A stretch of DNA of 23,911 bases from a virus. The first letter of the stretch is position 1. Each line of letters opens with the position of its first letter. Of the stretch, positions 15,650 to 22,082 are shown one piece after another. The notes under the pieces were generated by a model. The model did no database searches and was not told where the DNA came from. It saw only the letters and a program-made list of their open reading frames with translations. Both the position numbers and the translations under genes were made by a program. The stretch lies in the IMG/VR virus record IMGVR_UViG_3300028376_000038, positions 1-23,911 of that record, one strand, 5' to 3'.

Positions 15650-15914
15650 TTATCCGCGTACACCTTCAAGTCCAAACTCTCATCCGGTTTCCCGGCTTGT
15701 GGTGTAGTCTCTTTCCCTGTCTGCTGGCCGTGTATGTTGGCGTAGGGCGATCGGGTCTACTCCGATTAGGGACCATGCAAAGTGTATCGACATGAGGCCG
15801 CAAGCTTGACCACGTCACCTTTTCCCTGGCGCTGGCGACGTGATTGGGGTCTTGTCTCCCCCCTCCAGGGCACATCCCTTTTACATCTATAGCTTCCAAA
15901 CGTAAACAAGGCTC

Positions 15915-15942
15915 TTGTCATTTAGAGACTTTTCTTTAAGAT
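15915..15942 (+). promoter_or_regulatory. Sigma70-type promoter of the tail hub operon
   Basis: TTGTCA (15915-15920) and TAAGAT (15937-15942) are 16 bases apart. A start near 15948-15950 would leave a very short leader that begins just before the SD (GGAG 15953-15956) of the hub gene. Confidence 0.45.
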
Positions 15943-15960
15943 AGTTATTATCGGAGTCTC
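15925..15960 (+). promoter_or_regulatory. SD-masking hairpin in read-through transcripts
   Basis: GAGACTTT (15925-15932) can pair with GGAGTCTC (15953-15960), eight pairs with two U-G that work only on the plus strand. The right arm contains the whole GGAG SD of the hub gene. The left arm lies upstream of the predicted start of the local promoter, so only longer transcripts from upstream would carry both arms. Confidence 0.45.
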
Positions 15961-15962
15961 CT

Positions 15963-18329
15963 TTGGCGCAAAACTTAACACAGACAACTCTTGTAAAATC
16001 TAAAGAGCTTAACAAGAGACCAAACATCGTCTTAAAGATTGATGGGATTGATAGGATATTCGGTGCATTAGATATTGAAACATCGGCCTTGTACGGCCAA
16101 GAAGGGTTGACCTATGGAAAGCCTACTCTGGTTTACGGTGGTGCAACAATTGACCCAAACAGTCGTGACTATATTTCACTTCAAGGTTCCAGTACTAAAA
16201 TCACTCAGCAATTAAAGCAAGACAGAGGTGCGATATCATCAGTTACGACAATTAATATCAAGCTTGTCGATGTTGGCGAAGAGTTGTCCGAGTTATTCGC
16301 CCCAGGTTTTATACTTGAGGACTTGCTTTCGGCGAGTGCAACGGTTTACTTTATGTTTGACGCGACACGTTTCCCAGATGATGCTGTGGTCTTGCTCCAA
16401 GGTCTTATCACTAAAATCAGTGCCGATGCTGCTAGCTTCACTCTAAAAATCTCTCATCCTGAACAACTTAAAAGACAACAGCTTTTTACAGAGGAAACAA
16501 GGGAGCTTAGCGGTTCCATTAACAACAGCGTAACAACTATCACGCTTGATGATACAACTGACTACGTGGTGCCTGTGAGCGACTTTCAGACTTATGTCCT
16601 AATTGGTGATGAGTTACTAGAGTATACTGCCATTAGTGGCAATGATTTGACCGTGATCAGAGGACAACTAAACACTGTTGCCGAGGCGCATAGCAACGAG
16701 GACGAGGTTGGAAGGTTTTACCGGTTGAAAGGTAAAGCGATTGATATATCTTTAAAGCTGATGCTATCGACGCCAGGCGAAACTTACTATTATATAAACG
16801 AATTTGAAGCAACAAACTTTACAAGTGTACGCTTCAAGGCCTTGAGACTTGGCAGTGAATTCGGTGTTACGGCCGGAGACTTTATTGATATATTCGATGG
16901 TGAGACTTTCCTAGTAGAAAAAACGATAAATCGTGTCGTGGAAGACGAGCAAGGCACGCTGCTTTTCTTTACACATACGCTTGTAAACGCAACTTATACT
17001 GCAAAAATAAAATCAAGATATAACGTATGGCCTATTGGTCTATCCATGAAGCCGGAGCAAGTGGATATTGAGGAGCACGAGAGAATTCTTGGCCTCTTCA
17101 ATGCCCGCTTTCCTGACATGGATATCTATGTAAAAGAGCAGGTTGAAGGCAAAGAGTTTATTTCTAAGCGGCTTATGTTTCCAAACGGGCTCTATGTCAT
17201 ACCCCGAAAAGGTCGCGTCTCGATAGGCATTACGGTGCCACCTCTGGCCGACTTCCAAACGCAGGTGCTTGACGAGAAGTCTATTCTAAACCCAGACAAG
17301 CTCACTATTGTGCGCTCAGTAAATGAGAACTTTTATAACTCTGTTGTTTATAAGTTTAATCAAGACTCTCTTGAAGATGATTTCTTGAATAAACTGGCAG
17401 TTTTTTCCGCTTCAAGTTTGAAAAGAATCAATGCTTTAAAAAATAATCCTTTAATAATTGAAGCCGATGGTTTTAGGTCTGAGTCACGGACACAGATACT
17501 TAATCAGGCCAATGCTTTTTTACGGCGCTTTAAGTTTGCTGCCGATTTTGTAAGTGGTGTAGAGCTTGATTTAAGAACTGGCTTTAATATAGATGTCGGA
17601 GACCGTGCCATCTTTGGTTCACCTGCGCTTAAAATCTATGATTCTAAAAAAGGCTCCAGAAATTTTTCACCTCGGGTTATGGAGGTTGTAAATAAATCTT
17701 TTTCTTTCCAAGGGCGCGTTACCGTTGACCTGCTGGATACAAATTTTACGATAGCAAGATACGGCGTGATATCGCCTTCATCAGAGGTCGAGTCTCTTGA
17801 GAGCGGTGCATTAACGTTAAAACCTTCATTCACTACTATCGTTTCACTTGGCGAGGCGCAAAAGTGGGAGCGCTATGTCGGTGAGTTTGTAAAAATATAC
17901 AACTCTGATTTTAGCGTTGTTGGCGTGGCAAGTATTAACGGAGTTGTTGACTCAAACCCAAACCAATTAAGAATCTCTGATCCTGGAATTACTGTTGTTG
18001 ATGGTATGAAAATGTCTATCGCAAACTATTCAGACGCTGGGAATTTCTCAAAGGCGCTGCATTGTTTTTGGAATCCGAGTGTTGCAGTCAGCTCGGGCGC
18101 TAGTGGACTAGAGTTTGACGTTGCGGATGCAAGCAAGTTATTTATTGGTTCCACTGTTCGCGTCAATAATGCTGACTACACAAACGAGTCGCCCGGCGTT
18201 CTTATTGAGGCGATAGACGGTCTGACTGTTACAGTGGATAGCGACTTAGGCTTTACACCTGCGAACGGTGACAAGCTTAAATTGATAGGTTTTAAAAGCG
18301 ATAAAGGGCTGCCTTATAGAATATTATAA
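15963..18329 (+). CDS. Tail hub / baseplate-like protein, 788 aa
   Basis: The frame opens after a stop at 15942-15944, and the only usable start is TTG 15963, with SD GGAG six bases upstream. The N-terminal ~175 residues (PNIVLKIDGIDRIFGALDIE ... LTYGKPTLVYGG ... AISSVTTINIKLVD ... VVLLQGLITKISADAASFTL) match a pattern I know from phage tail hub/baseplate proteins: a strand-rich domain with 'Q-L/QG.ITK'-type turns that resembles gp27/gpJ-hub folds. Later parts include a beta module at ~190-230 (TYVLIGDELLEYTAISGNDL) and a helical middle at ~370-440. A C-terminal beta part follows (~600-788). It is encoded divergently from the other tail genes. The alternative is a central tail-tip protein. 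No peptidase or lysozyme motif is seen. Confidence 0.62.
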   Translation: MAQNLTQTTLVKSKELNKRPNIVLKIDGIDRIFGALDIETSALYGQEGLTYGKPTLVYGGATIDPNSRDYISLQGSSTKITQQLKQDRGAISSVTTINIKLVDVGEELSELFAPGFILEDLLSASATVYFMFDATRFPDDAVVLLQGLITKISADAASFTLKISHPEQLKRQQLFTEETRELSGSINNSVTTITLDDTTDYVVPVSDFQTYVLIGDELLEYTAISGNDLTVIRGQLNTVAEAHSNEDEVGRFYRLKGKAIDISLKLMLSTPGETYYYINEFEATNFTSVRFKALRLGSEFGVTAGDFIDIFDGETFLVEKTINRVVEDEQGTLLFFTHTLVNATYTAKIKSRYNVWPIGLSMKPEQVDIEEHERILGLFNARFPDMDIYVKEQVEGKEFISKRLMFPNGLYVIPRKGRVSIGITVPPLADFQTQVLDEKSILNPDKLTIVRSVNENFYNSVVYKFNQDSLEDDFLNKLAVFSASSLKRINALKNNPLIIEADGFRSESRTQILNQANAFLRRFKFAADFVSGVELDLRTGFNIDVGDRAIFGSPALKIYDSKKGSRNFSPRVMEVVNKSFSFQGRVTVDLLDTNFTIARYGVISPSSEVESLESGALTLKPSFTTIVSLGEAQKWERYVGEFVKIYNSDFSVVGVASINGVVDSNPNQLRISDPGITVVDGMKMSIANYSDAGNFSKALHCFWNPSVAVSSGASGLEFDVADASKLFIGSTVRVNNADYTNESPGVLIEAIDGLTVTVDSDLGFTPANGDKLKLIGFKSDKGLPYRIL

Positions 18330-18343
18330 AACACGAGGTTACA

Positions 18344-18886
18344 ATGACAGATGTTACAGGCATTAGGCGAATATTACAGATAGAAGAAGTTGACTCCGAG
18401 TCTGGTCTGAGTGAAGACTTGTTTTTTAAGGTTGGTGAAACCACAAACTTCATTGCCACCAAGCAATATGATACGCACGCTTGGCATCTTAACAGGCTTT
18501 ATAAAAGAGGTGTTGGTGTTGAGGGTCGCGATGGTATATTCCCAGTTCTCTTTGACATGGAGATTGTCGGAATAACTTTGTGGAATCGAAAAACGGGAAG
18601 CGCTGGCACGACGACTCTTGACGTGCAATGGCTTTCAGCTTCAGGCTCAACTGAAGGCAGTATCTTTTCAACTAAACCTGCCTTCAATATTAATGTCGGT
18701 AATCAAGCATATTTAATAAAAGACGTGTTGAATGATACGGTGGTTGCCGGCCCCGCGTCCGGTTCAACGACTCCAATACTTTCCAAGACAAATTTTGATG
18801 CAGGCGATGCGATGAAGCTAGTTATTGACAGTGCAATGACCGGTGCTGAAGACTGTTCTCTTTTAATCCACTTTCGACCGAGGTAA
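18344..18886 (+). CDS. Putative virion / tail-tip protein, 180 aa
   Basis: ATG 18344 has SD ACGAGG five bases upstream, 14 bases after the hub stop. The middle (VLFDMEIVGITLWNRKTGSA, then GTTTLDVQWLSASGSTEGSI) is a beta pattern I have seen in small phage tail or fibre-associated proteins, where a jelly-roll describes smoothly varying strands with 'WNRKTGSAGTTTLDVQWL'. The end (CSLLIHFRPR) is a final strand. There is no signal peptide and only one Cys, near the C-terminus. Its place between hub and another small protein suggests a tail-tip or fibre adaptor. The function is inferred. Confidence 0.5.
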   Translation: MTDVTGIRRILQIEEVDSESGLSEDLFFKVGETTNFIATKQYDTHAWHLNRLYKRGVGVEGRDGIFPVLFDMEIVGITLWNRKTGSAGTTTLDVQWLSASGSTEGSIFSTKPAFNINVGNQAYLIKDVLNDTVVAGPASGSTTPILSKTNFDAGDAMKLVIDSAMTGAEDCSLLIHFRPR

Positions 18887-18888
18887 TT

Positions 18889-19200
18889 ATGACATTTAAT
18901 CAAGCAGAAGTAATTAACACCGTTAACATTAACTTTGCTCAAGGCGGCCCCAGCGGAACGGAGAGATATCAAGTCCCCTCCGGGCGATACGCGGTCATCG
19001 TTATAAACGAGGCATCGGCTACCGGTACGAGCGCGGAAGTAAGCATCGGGAACAGGTTTGGAAAGCAAGGCCCGTATGTGTTCAGTGAAGAAATGAGCTA
19101 TAATACTTTCATTCTAGATGCTGGCGAGCAGATAAACGCAGTAAGCTCCGGCGATGCGGCGTATATATCTGGTTTCGTGCTTGAGTATAACCAAGTTTAG
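18889..19200 (+). CDS. Small hypothetical virion-like protein, 103 aa
   Basis: ATG 18889 is two bases after the previous stop, with SD GAGG five bases upstream. The protein is predicted all-beta, Gly/Ser/Ala-rich and Cys-free (RYQVPSGRYAVIVINEASAT, YNTFILDAGEQINAVSSGDA, YISGFVLEYNQV). This 'P.GkyA.i.in......ILdAGEqI....s' style is typical of small trimeric or decoration proteins. It is the last gene of the hub operon, followed by terminators. No family is recognised. Confidence 0.5.
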   Translation: MTFNQAEVINTVNINFAQGGPSGTERYQVPSGRYAVIVINEASATGTSAEVSIGNRFGKQGPYVFSEEMSYNTFILDAGEQINAVSSGDAAYISGFVLEYNQV

Positions 19201-19215
19201 AGCGTTTTTTACAGC

Positions 19216-19258
19216 AAGGACACGCCGTCATCTTGTTATTTGGCGGCGTTTATCCTTC
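19216..19258 (+). terminator. Putative terminator after the tail hub operon
   Basis: ACGCCG (19222-19227) pairs with CGGCGT (19244-19249). An outer AAGGA/TCCTT pair extends the stem over an internal loop. A pyrimidine-rich tract with several Ts follows (19250-19265). The T-run is imperfect, so efficiency is doubtful. Confidence 0.45.
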
Positions 19259-19269
19259 CTTTTCTCCGC

Positions 19270-19297
19270 ATGTCACTAAAGTGATATGACTTTTTTT
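19270..19297 (+). terminator. Rho-independent terminator
   Basis: ATGTCAC (19270-19276) and GTGATAT (19281-19287) pair around TAAA, with one G-U on the plus strand, followed by GAC and seven Ts (19291-19297). It lies between the hub operon and the promoter at 19318, so it would isolate the two units. The same dyad could instead be an operator. Confidence 0.5.
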
Positions 19298-19317
19298 CAA
19301 TATCAAAAGTTTCGGGC

Positions 19318-19345
19318 TTTACAACATTTCAAAACGTGGTATGTT
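19318..19345 (+). promoter_or_regulatory. Sigma70-type promoter of the early region
   Basis: TTTACA (19318-19323) and TATGTT (19340-19345) are 16 bases apart, and the -10 is preceded by TGG, an extended -10. The start would fall near 19352, exactly at the first base of the leader helix described next. Confidence 0.6.
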
Positions 19346-19351
19346 TCAGAT

Positions 19352-19450
19352 GCCTGACAAGCCTAATTAAATATTCTAGTGGTTGCGATAGCCACATGCT
19401 TAGTCCCTTCTGGGTGGTGTTCTTGTCAGGCCACTATCCAGGAGGGACTT
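19352..19450 (+). promoter_or_regulatory. Structured leader: candidate H-type pseudoknot that masks the SD
   Basis: Helix P1 is a perfect 10 bp: GCCTGACAAG (19352-19361) with CTTGTCAGGC (19422-19431). P2 is GTGGTT/AGCCAC (19379-19384/19390-19395, one U-G). P3 is 12 bp with one U-G: AGTCCCTTCTGG (19402-19413) with CCAGGAGGGACT (19438-19449). The order P1-left, P3-left, P1-right, P3-right makes P1 and P3 interleave, an H-type pseudoknot. P3's right arm contains the AGGAGG SD for the TTG start at 19451, so P3 blocks translation. It could be a riboswitch, a protein-binding operator or an attenuator (four Ts follow). Confidence 0.68.
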
Positions 19451-19624
19451 TTGATTATTCGTTGCCATAAATGCAAAAACGAGTTTGAAGCAGTTTGCGA
19501 GTGCATCTCGGAATATAGATGCCCTTTTTGTTATAAAGCTGAAGCTCGAAACGTAGACAAATTTTTAAAGGAGTTTGATCATGTCCGTGAAAAAAAGTTT
19601 AAGCAAGATTCAAAGAAGTCTTAA
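19451..19624 (+). CDS. Small zinc-ribbon protein, 57 aa
   Basis: The start is TTG 19451, because AGGAGG lies five bases upstream. A longer frame from GTG 19379 runs through the structured leader and has no SD. The protein is compact and Cys-rich: RCHKCKN (CxxC) near residue 4-11, then CEC and RCPFCYK (CxxC) near residue 26-31. This is a classic zinc ribbon, followed by a charged tail (KEFDHVREKKFKQDSKKS). Such small zinc ribbons in phages are often nucleic-acid-binding regulators; phage Mu Com, a translational regulator, is a functional precedent but not a clear homologue. The last 44 nt overlap the Erf gene, so translation of the two may be coupled. Confidence 0.7.
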   Translation: MIIRCHKCKNEFEAVCECISEYRCPFCYKAEARNVDKFLKEFDHVREKKFKQDSKKS

Positions 19625-20141
19625 AGTCCCTAAGACTGAGATCAATGCGTTTGGTAAGTACAAATTTAGAAAAGCTGAGCAGATACTTGAAGCGGTTAAA
19701 CCTCTTTTGGGTGAGAATGAATCCATTACAATCAATGATGACATTGTCTTGATCGGTGATCGTTACTATGTGAAGGCAACAGCTTTACTGAATGTAGGTG
19801 ATGAGTCTATTGCTTCGGTTGCGTTTGCCAGAGAGTCTTTAGACAAAAAAGGAATGGACTCGGCACAAGTTACAGGCGCTACAAGCTCCTATGCTCGAAA
19901 GTATGCGCTGAACGGCTTGCTAGCAATTGACGACACAAAAGACCCAGATGAAACCAATAACCACGACGATCAATCATCTCAGAGTCAAGAACCAAGGCCT
20001 TCGCAAAAACAAATGGACTTAATAAATATGCTGAACAAAAGAGTCAAAAACCCGCGGCCAAGTGAAAAGATTAACTCTATCCAGACCTCAAAACAAGCCA
20101 GTGGTGTTATTGAAGTTTTGAAAGCAGAGCTTGGCGAGTGA
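19581..20141 (+). CDS. erf: Erf-family single-strand annealing recombinase, 186 aa
   Basis: ATG 19581 has SD AAAGGAG seven bases upstream and lies inside the end of the zinc-ribbon gene. Residues ~20-125 match the ERF superfamily: FGKYKFRKAEQILEAVKPLL, then ITINDDIVLIGDRYYVKATA, and the signature AQVTGATSSYARKYALNGLL followed by AIDDTKDPDE. These proteins anneal complementary single strands in phage recombination and end joining. Residues ~125-140 are a Gln/Ser/Asp-rich linker, and the C-terminal ~45 residues are a small helical domain (QMDLINMLNKRVKNP...), which often carries partner-binding functions. The domain is complete, so it should be active. The partner exonuclease is not in the window. 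Confidence 0.88.
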   Translation: MSVKKSLSKIQRSLKVPKTEINAFGKYKFRKAEQILEAVKPLLGENESITINDDIVLIGDRYYVKATALLNVGDESIASVAFARESLDKKGMDSAQVTGATSSYARKYALNGLLAIDDTKDPDETNNHDDQSSQSQEPRPSQKQMDLINMLNKRVKNPRPSEKINSIQTSKQASGVIEVLKAELGE

Positions 20142-20359
20142 GAGATATAACTATTCGCGCGGTCATTGAGCGTGCAGAAATAAAAACGGGACGCGAGGAG
20201 AAGAGTACCGTTTCGTTTAAAGACATTGACGAATTTCTCGACAATATTCTTGAAGGACCAGAGCAGCGTTATATTCTTGACTGGGTCTTGAATAATTTTA
20301 AGCAGCACGGAATAACATACGATTCCCGGCTTGACGAAACTGTCAGTCAAGAAAGTTAA
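20138..20359 (+). CDS. Hypothetical protein, 73 aa
   Basis: GTG 20138 overlaps the Erf stop as GTGA, suggesting coupling; the SD is weak. The protein is charged and helical (RDITIRAVIERAEIKTGREE, then DIDEFLDNILEGPEQRYILD, WVLNNFKQHG). No Cys, signal peptide or known motif is present. Its location right after a recombinase suggests a recombination or replication accessory. The function is unknown. Confidence 0.5.
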   Translation: MRDITIRAVIERAEIKTGREEKSTVSFKDIDEFLDNILEGPEQRYILDWVLNNFKQHGITYDSRLDETVSQES

Positions 20360-20387
20360 TTCGTCAATTTGAAAGAGGGTTGGAGTA

Positions 20388-20705
20388 ATGCGAGATAATG
20401 CGATGAAGATTCACCTAGTAAAAAAGGACAAGCTCTATTTTTGCGGCAAGGCAAGATACTGGAATTTTCAAGATACCAAGAGTCCTTTCGAGGTGACTTG
20501 TGCTATGTGCGCCAGTGCGTATGCAGCACACACAGGCCAAGCGCAAAAACCTAAGAACACAAAAAATAGATATAGTGACCACGTTGAAAACCACTGGACA
20601 TTCAGAGAGCGAGTCGAGGAGCTTAAAAAAGAAGTTGTCGCGCTAAAAACGGAGCGAGACGTTCTGAAGCGCAGACTGTACATGAAAAGGAGAAAGACTA
20701 GGTAA
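20388..20705 (+). CDS. Hypothetical Cys-containing, coiled-coil protein, 105 aa
   Basis: ATG 20388 has AGAGGG eight bases upstream (an alternative ATG at 20403 lacks an SD). The N-terminal half has a possible metal site (YFCGK, then TCAMC), and the C-terminal ~40 residues form a basic coiled coil (RERVEELKKEVVALKTERDV, LKRRLYMKRRKTR). That combination suggests nucleic-acid binding or oligomerisation, but no family is recognised. Confidence 0.5.
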   Translation: MRDNAMKIHLVKKDKLYFCGKARYWNFQDTKSPFEVTCAMCASAYAAHTGQAQKPKNTKNRYSDHVENHWTFRERVEELKKEVVALKTERDVLKRRLYMKRRKTR

Positions 20706-20712
20706 CTATCCC

Positions 20713-20741
20713 TTGACAACAAGTAAAAATAGTGCTATGCT
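20713..20741 (+). promoter_or_regulatory. Strong sigma70 promoter
   Basis: TTGACA (20713-20718, perfect -35) and TATGCT (20736-20741) are 17 bases apart, and TGC precedes the -10 (extended -10). A start near 20748 gives a ~30-nt leader to the next gene, whose SD is AGGAGG six bases before its ATG at 20777. Confidence 0.75.
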
Positions 20742-20776
20742 GGTTATAGACGCAAACAACAACTAGGAGGCACCAG

Positions 20777-21343
20777 ATGCATTTTAAAAACGGAAAAATG
20801 GTTTACTACTCAAACGTGGTTATGGATAGATTTAGCGAGTTTAAGAATGAACACAAGCACAATGAGAATTTTGTGAGTTTTGCAATATCGTGTAGCGACA
20901 TGAATTCTATTGATGATCTATTGGAATGTACTAAACATACAAAACAAGCTGATATGGAGCAATGGAAAATAAGCGAAAGACAGTGGCGTGAAGCCATGGA
21001 CGCTGCTCTAAATGGCAAATTATATAGTCTTGTGTCAGACTTTATTCAGGACGTTAATTTCAATCGTGGTCTCTTGAGTGAAGGACTAGACAAACTTATT
21101 TCTGAGTTACTTGGGCTTGACTTAGAATTTACGAGTCGCGATAGCGATTTTGAAGACCTTCCGCGCCGGATCACAGACGCCATTCCAACCTCCGATTTTT
21201 CGGCCGCGGCGGACTACTATAGACAGCATTTCAGAATTGAACCCGCCGGTATTTATTTTGAGGACGATGAAAATGGAATCTTTAGAATTGATGATGCTGC
21301 GATTAGTGAAGTTATTGCAAAATTCATGGAAGATGATGAATAG
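20777..21343 (+). CDS. Hypothetical acidic protein, 188 aa
   Basis: ATG 20777 has a perfect AGGAGG SD six bases upstream and its own strong promoter. The protein is acidic, with helices (ENFVSFAISCSDMNSIDDLL, QWREAMDAALNGKLYSLVSD), a central region RRITDAIPTSDFSAAADYYR and an Asp/Glu-rich end (IYFEDDENGIFRIDDAAISE, then KFMEDDE). There are two Cys residues and no catalytic motif. The strong expression signals suggest an abundant early protein, perhaps a host-takeover or inhibitor-type product, but that is inference from charge and promoter only. Confidence 0.55.
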   Translation: MHFKNGKMVYYSNVVMDRFSEFKNEHKHNENFVSFAISCSDMNSIDDLLECTKHTKQADMEQWKISERQWREAMDAALNGKLYSLVSDFIQDVNFNRGLLSEGLDKLISELLGLDLEFTSRDSDFEDLPRRITDAIPTSDFSAAADYYRQHFRIEPAGIYFEDDENGIFRIDDAAISEVIAKFMEDDE

Positions 21344-21382
21344 TAACTAGACTAAAAAAAATCACAACAAAGAGGTGATGAA

Positions 21383-21628
21383 ATGAAAAAACAAACTTAT
21401 AAATTTAGAGCAGAATGTATTAATGATGTATTACAATTTATGGAAAAAGCAAAGTTTCACTATGATGTGAAAATAGTAAGAAAAGGTGCATTTCCAGATG
21501 TTGTTGTTGAATTGGCCACAAGAGAGCCTCTAAACTCTATAACCACCATATTCAAGGAAATTCCCGATAGTCATGTAGTGCTTGAAACAATTCAACCAAA
21601 AAAATTGTATACAGGCGAAAGAGGGTAA
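21383..21628 (+). CDS. Hypothetical small protein, 81 aa
   Basis: ATG 21383 has a GAGGTG SD a few bases upstream. The protein has alternating helix and strand (KQTYKFRAECINDVLQFMEK, then YDVKIVRKGAFPDVVVELAT, then DSHVVLETIQPKK). I associate this small pattern with phage proteins of unknown role. It is two bases upstream of the methyltransferase fragment start. From here to about 22590 the DNA is AT-rich and the codon choice differs from the genes to the left, suggesting a block of separate origin. Confidence 0.5.
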   Translation: MKKQTYKFRAECINDVLQFMEKAKFHYDVKIVRKGAFPDVVVELATREPLNSITTIFKEIPDSHVVLETIQPKKLYTGERG

Positions 21629-21629
21629 T

Positions 21630-22082
21630 GTGAAAAAACTTAAACAAGCACAAGTTTTTACCCCATCCAAAATCACCAATCAAATGATTGATATGCTTGA
21701 CCAATCTGCCTTGTCAGACCATGAGACATTTTTCTTTGAACCAACTTGCGGTGACGGTGAAATGCTTTTAGTTATAGTTGAACGAATTTTTAACGAGTTA
21801 GAAAAAAAATACGGAGATAAAGAACAAGCATTAGCAGACACGTTATTCAAATTTTATGCAATAGAGTTAGATATAGAATTAATTCCCAAAGCAAGACAGA
21901 AAATTTACGACTGGGCAGCTTCCAAGATTGAAAGAGATTTAACAAGTCTTGAAATGTATTTGATAGCACGTTCATTGCAACAAAGTATTGAAAACAGAGA
22001 CTTTTTTGAAGTAGTGGGGCACCCAATAGACGCACCAAATGGGGCGAAGGCTATCAGTAGAAAACTAAAGGGGAAAAGATGA
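21630..22082 (+). CDS. Truncated DNA methyltransferase-like protein, 150 aa
   Basis: GTG 21630 has AGAGGG four bases upstream. The N-terminus reads QAQVFTPSKITNQMIDMLD, the usual 'VFTP' opening of gamma-class N6-adenine methyltransferases. It is followed by the SAM-binding motif FFFEPTCGDGEML (residues 34-46) and FYAIELDIELIPKAR. The catalytic NPPY/F motif expected further on is absent, and the gene ends at residue 150. I see no continuation in any frame before the transposase-like gene, whose ATG overlaps this stop. It is therefore either a decayed or truncated enzyme or a stand-alone SAM-binding piece. It could not methylate DNA by the usual mechanism. Confidence 0.65.
   Translation: MKKLKQAQVFTPSKITNQMIDMLDQSALSDHETFFFEPTCGDGEMLLVIVERIFNELEKKYGDKEQALADTLFKFYAIELDIELIPKARQKIYDWAASKIERDLTSLEMYLIARSLQQSIENRDFFEVVGHPIDAPNGAKAISRKLKGKR

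Larger units (their letters stand above)
15243..15882 (+). ncRNA. Candidate large structured non-coding RNA (~640 nt), family unknown
   Basis: The region has no credible ORF but a dense set of helices. From 5' to 3' these are two repeat hairpins (15361-15385, 15474-15498) and a 13-bp hairpin with a 7-nt bulge (CTAGCTGTATATA 15607-15619 with TATATAC 15630-15636 and AGCTAG 15644-15649). Next are TACACC/GGTGTA (15659-15664/15701-15706) enclosing CCGG/CCGG (15684-15687/15692-15695), and GGCCGTGT/ACAT-GA-GGCC (15726-15733/15790-15799) enclosing ATCGG/CCGAT (15750-15754/15762-15766). Last is an interleaved pair, CACGTC/GACGTG (15811-15816/15837-15842) with CCCTGG/CCAGGG (15824-15829/15865-15870), a pseudoknot. 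Several pairs are G-U only on the plus strand, which, with the promoter at 15229, favours that strand. One helix favours minus, so strand is not certain. The 3' end is a guess: AGGG-cacat-CCCTTTT at 15867-15882. It resembles GOLLD/ROOL-type phage RNAs only in size and setting. Confidence 0.5.

Noticed and set aside
15666-15899. A 77-residue open frame on the minus strand across the GC-rich block
   Set aside because: No SD, low-complexity composition (Pro/Arg/His-rich), and the same bases form nested helices. I treat it as a by-product of a structured RNA region.
15184-15962. tRNA or group I intron in the divergent gap
   Set aside because: No tRNA T-loop sequence (GTTCRA-type) and no flanking split gene; group I core sequences could not be matched convincingly on either strand.
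19379-19450. A longer form of the zinc-ribbon gene from GTG 19379
   Set aside because: It would read through the leader helices without an SD, while TTG 19451 has a perfect AGGAGG; the longer form is unlikely.
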